Translations under genes and position numbers: made by a program
In this document: positions 62,825-64,000 of the stretch, one piece after another
Layout: every line of letters begins with the position of its first letter
How positions within the stretch are numbered: the first letter of the stretch is position 1
The notes under the pieces: generated by a model
Told to the model about the DNA's origin: nothing
Database searches by the model: none
Seen by the model: the letters and a program-made list of their open reading frames with translations, nothing else
Assembly (NCBI RefSeq): GCF_003751845.1
Contig: NZ_RJKQ01000002.1
Location: 372,001 to 436,000, forward strand
Length of the DNA: 64,000 nt
Direction: 5' to 3'
DNA from: Enterobacter sp. BIGb0383
GTDB taxonomy: Bacteria; Pseudomonadota; Gammaproteobacteria; Enterobacterales; Enterobacteriaceae

Positions 62825-64000
62825 ATGAATAAGAAGATTCACTCCCTGGCCTTGCTGGTCAATCTGGGAATTTACGGTGTGGCACTGCCTCTGCACGCAG
62901 AGGAAACCACCGACGCGGCAACCGCTCATGAAGATACGATGGTGATCACCGCCGCGCAGCAAAACCTGCAGGCGCCGGGCGTATCGACCATCACCGCCGA
63001 TGAAATTCGTAAGAACCCGGCGGCTCGCGACGTCTCCGAGATTATCCGCACCATGCCGGGCGTTAACCTGACCGGTAACTCCACCAGCGGCCAGCGTGGC
63101 AACAACCGCCAGATCGATATTCGCGGTATGGGCCCGGAAAATACCCTGATCCTGATCGACGGCAAGCCGGTCACCAGCCGCAACTCTGTTCGTCTGGGCT
63201 GGCGCGGCGAGCGTGATACCCGCGGCGATACCGCCTGGGTTCCGCCGGAAATGATCGAACGTATTGAAGTCCTGCGCGGCCCGGCGGCGGCGCGCTACGG
63301 CAACGGCGCGGCCGGTGGCGTGGTCAATATCATCACCAAGAAAGCCACCGGCGAATGGCACGGCTCCTGGGATGCGTACATGAACGCCCCGGAACATAAA
63401 GACGAAGGTTCCACCCGCCGCACCAACTTTAGCCTGACCGGTCCGCTGGGCGGAGATTTCAGCTTCCGCCTTTACGGCAATATGGCGAAAACGCAGGCCG
63501 ACGCCTGGGATATTAACCAGAGCCATCGTTCTGAACGTACCGGTATCTACCAGAACACGATGCCAGCCGGTCGTGAAGGTTCTGTAAATAAAGACATTAA
63601 CGGCATGCTGCGCTGGGATTTTGCGCCGATGCAGGCGCTGGAGTTTGAATCCGGCTACAGCCGTCAGGGCAACCTCTACGCGGGCGATACCCAGAATACC
63701 AACAACGACAGCCAGGGAAGTGGCAAAAATCTTGTCCGCTCAAATTATGGTAAAGAGACCAACCGTCTCTACCGCCAGACCTATAACCTGACCTGGACGG
63801 GTGGCTGGGATAATGGCGTCACAACTAATACCTGGGGCCAGTACGAACATACCCGCAACACCCGTCTTGCCGAAGGTCTGGCAGGCGGTTTAGAAGGGTT
63901 GTTCTCCAGCAATACCTTTAATGATATCGACCTGGGTGATGTTACCCTGCACAGTGAAGTGAGCCTGCCTTTCGAACTGGGTGTTAATCAGAACCTGACC
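62825..64000 (+). CDS. fepA: Ferric enterobactin outer-membrane receptor FepA (3' part outside the window)
   Basis: The first 392 codons of the TonB-dependent receptor; the frame is open to the window edge. It begins MNKKIHSLALLVNLGIYGVA, with a signal peptide cut near HAEE. The TonB box is DTMVITAA. The plug domain contains GVSTITADEIRKNPAARDVS, IDIRGMGPENTLILIDGKP and GNGAAGGVVNIITKK. The barrel begins about residue 180. About 170 nt of 5' leader separate the Fur box from the ATG. It continues past the window, where entD is expected. Confidence 0.95.
   Translation, partial: MNKKIHSLALLVNLGIYGVALPLHAEETTDAATAHEDTMVITAAQQNLQAPGVSTITADEIRKNPAARDVSEIIRTMPGVNLTGNSTSGQRGNNRQIDIRGMGPENTLILIDGKPVTSRNSVRLGWRGERDTRGDTAWVPPEMIERIEVLRGPAAARYGNGAAGGVVNIITKKATGEWHGSWDAYMNAPEHKDEGSTRRTNFSLTGPLGGDFSFRLYGNMAKTQADAWDINQSHRSERTGIYQNTMPAGREGSVNKDINGMLRWDFAPMQALEFESGYSRQGNLYAGDTQNTNNDSQGSGKNLVRSNYGKETNRLYRQTYNLTWTGGWDNGVTTNTWGQYEHTRNTRLAEGLAGGLEGLFSSNTFNDIDLGDVTLHSEVSLPFELGVNQNLT

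Noticed and set aside
62627-63526. 299-codon open frame on the minus strand opposite fepA
   Set aside because: Antisense to the strongly conserved start of fepA and without motifs of its own.

Overview
The window comes from a chromosome of the family Enterobacteriaceae. Gene order and protein sequences match the Escherichia coli K-12 segment lipA/tatE to fepA, read in the opposite direction, but several replacements and a complete methionine-salvage set point to an Enterobacter/Klebsiella/Lelliottia/Kosakonia-like genus rather than Escherichia. I cannot name the species from the sequence alone.

Layout. (1) 0-2.7 kb: core genes tatE, ybeM, crcB, cspE, pagP. (2) 2.8-9.4 kb: a copper/silver RND efflux operon in the order cusF-cusC-cusB-cusA, with an extra Cys/His/Met-rich small gene at its head and a second CusF-like domain fused to the end of CusB. 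It lies between pagP and dcuC. (3) 9.8-17.1 kb: dcuC (FNR-type site), rna, a GntP-family gluconate permease with two GntR-type operators, rnk, uspG, ahpF and ahpC. (4) 17.1-18.6 kb: an 850-bp gap where K-12 carries dsbG-ybdO-ybdN, holding a possible structured RNA, then ybdM. (5) 18.6-21.7 kb: ybdL (methionine transaminase) divergent from mtnBCD. (6) 21.8-30.4 kb: an accessory block with an ABM monooxygenase, an MFS pump with a MerR regulator, a GNAT-like gene with a 57-codon partner, an SdpI-family membrane protein, a nucleotidyltransferase, an unknown protein, hipB with a truncated hipA and four intact HipB operators, a LysR regulator, and a DsbA-like/metallo-beta-lactamase-like pair with altered active sites. 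(7) 30.4-38.9 kb: mtnA and mtnK (divergent), a ribose-type ABC importer operon ending in an LVIVD-repeat protein, and hcxA (ybdH). (8) 39.0-42.1 kb: a RelE/XRE toxin-antitoxin pair, ybdD and cstA. (9) 42.3-64 kb: the enterobactin cluster entHABEC, fepB, entS, fepDGC, entF-ybdZ-fes and the start of fepA. A two-gene RTX-type cassette sits where K-12 has fepE.

How genes work together. MtnK, MtnA, MtnB, MtnC, MtnD and YbdL form a full route from methylthioribose to methionine. Candidate MetJ boxes lie in three divergent intergenic regions: ybdL/mtnB, mtnA/mtnK and ABC operon/hcxA. This links the uncharacterised ABC importer and LVIVD protein to methionine salvage, with methylthioribose import as the simplest hypothesis. 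In the enterobactin cluster, EntC/B/A/E/F/YbdZ make the siderophore, EntS exports it, FepA/B/D/G/C import the ferric form and Fes releases iron. Fur-like boxes are visible at entC-fepB, entS-fepD and fes-fepA.
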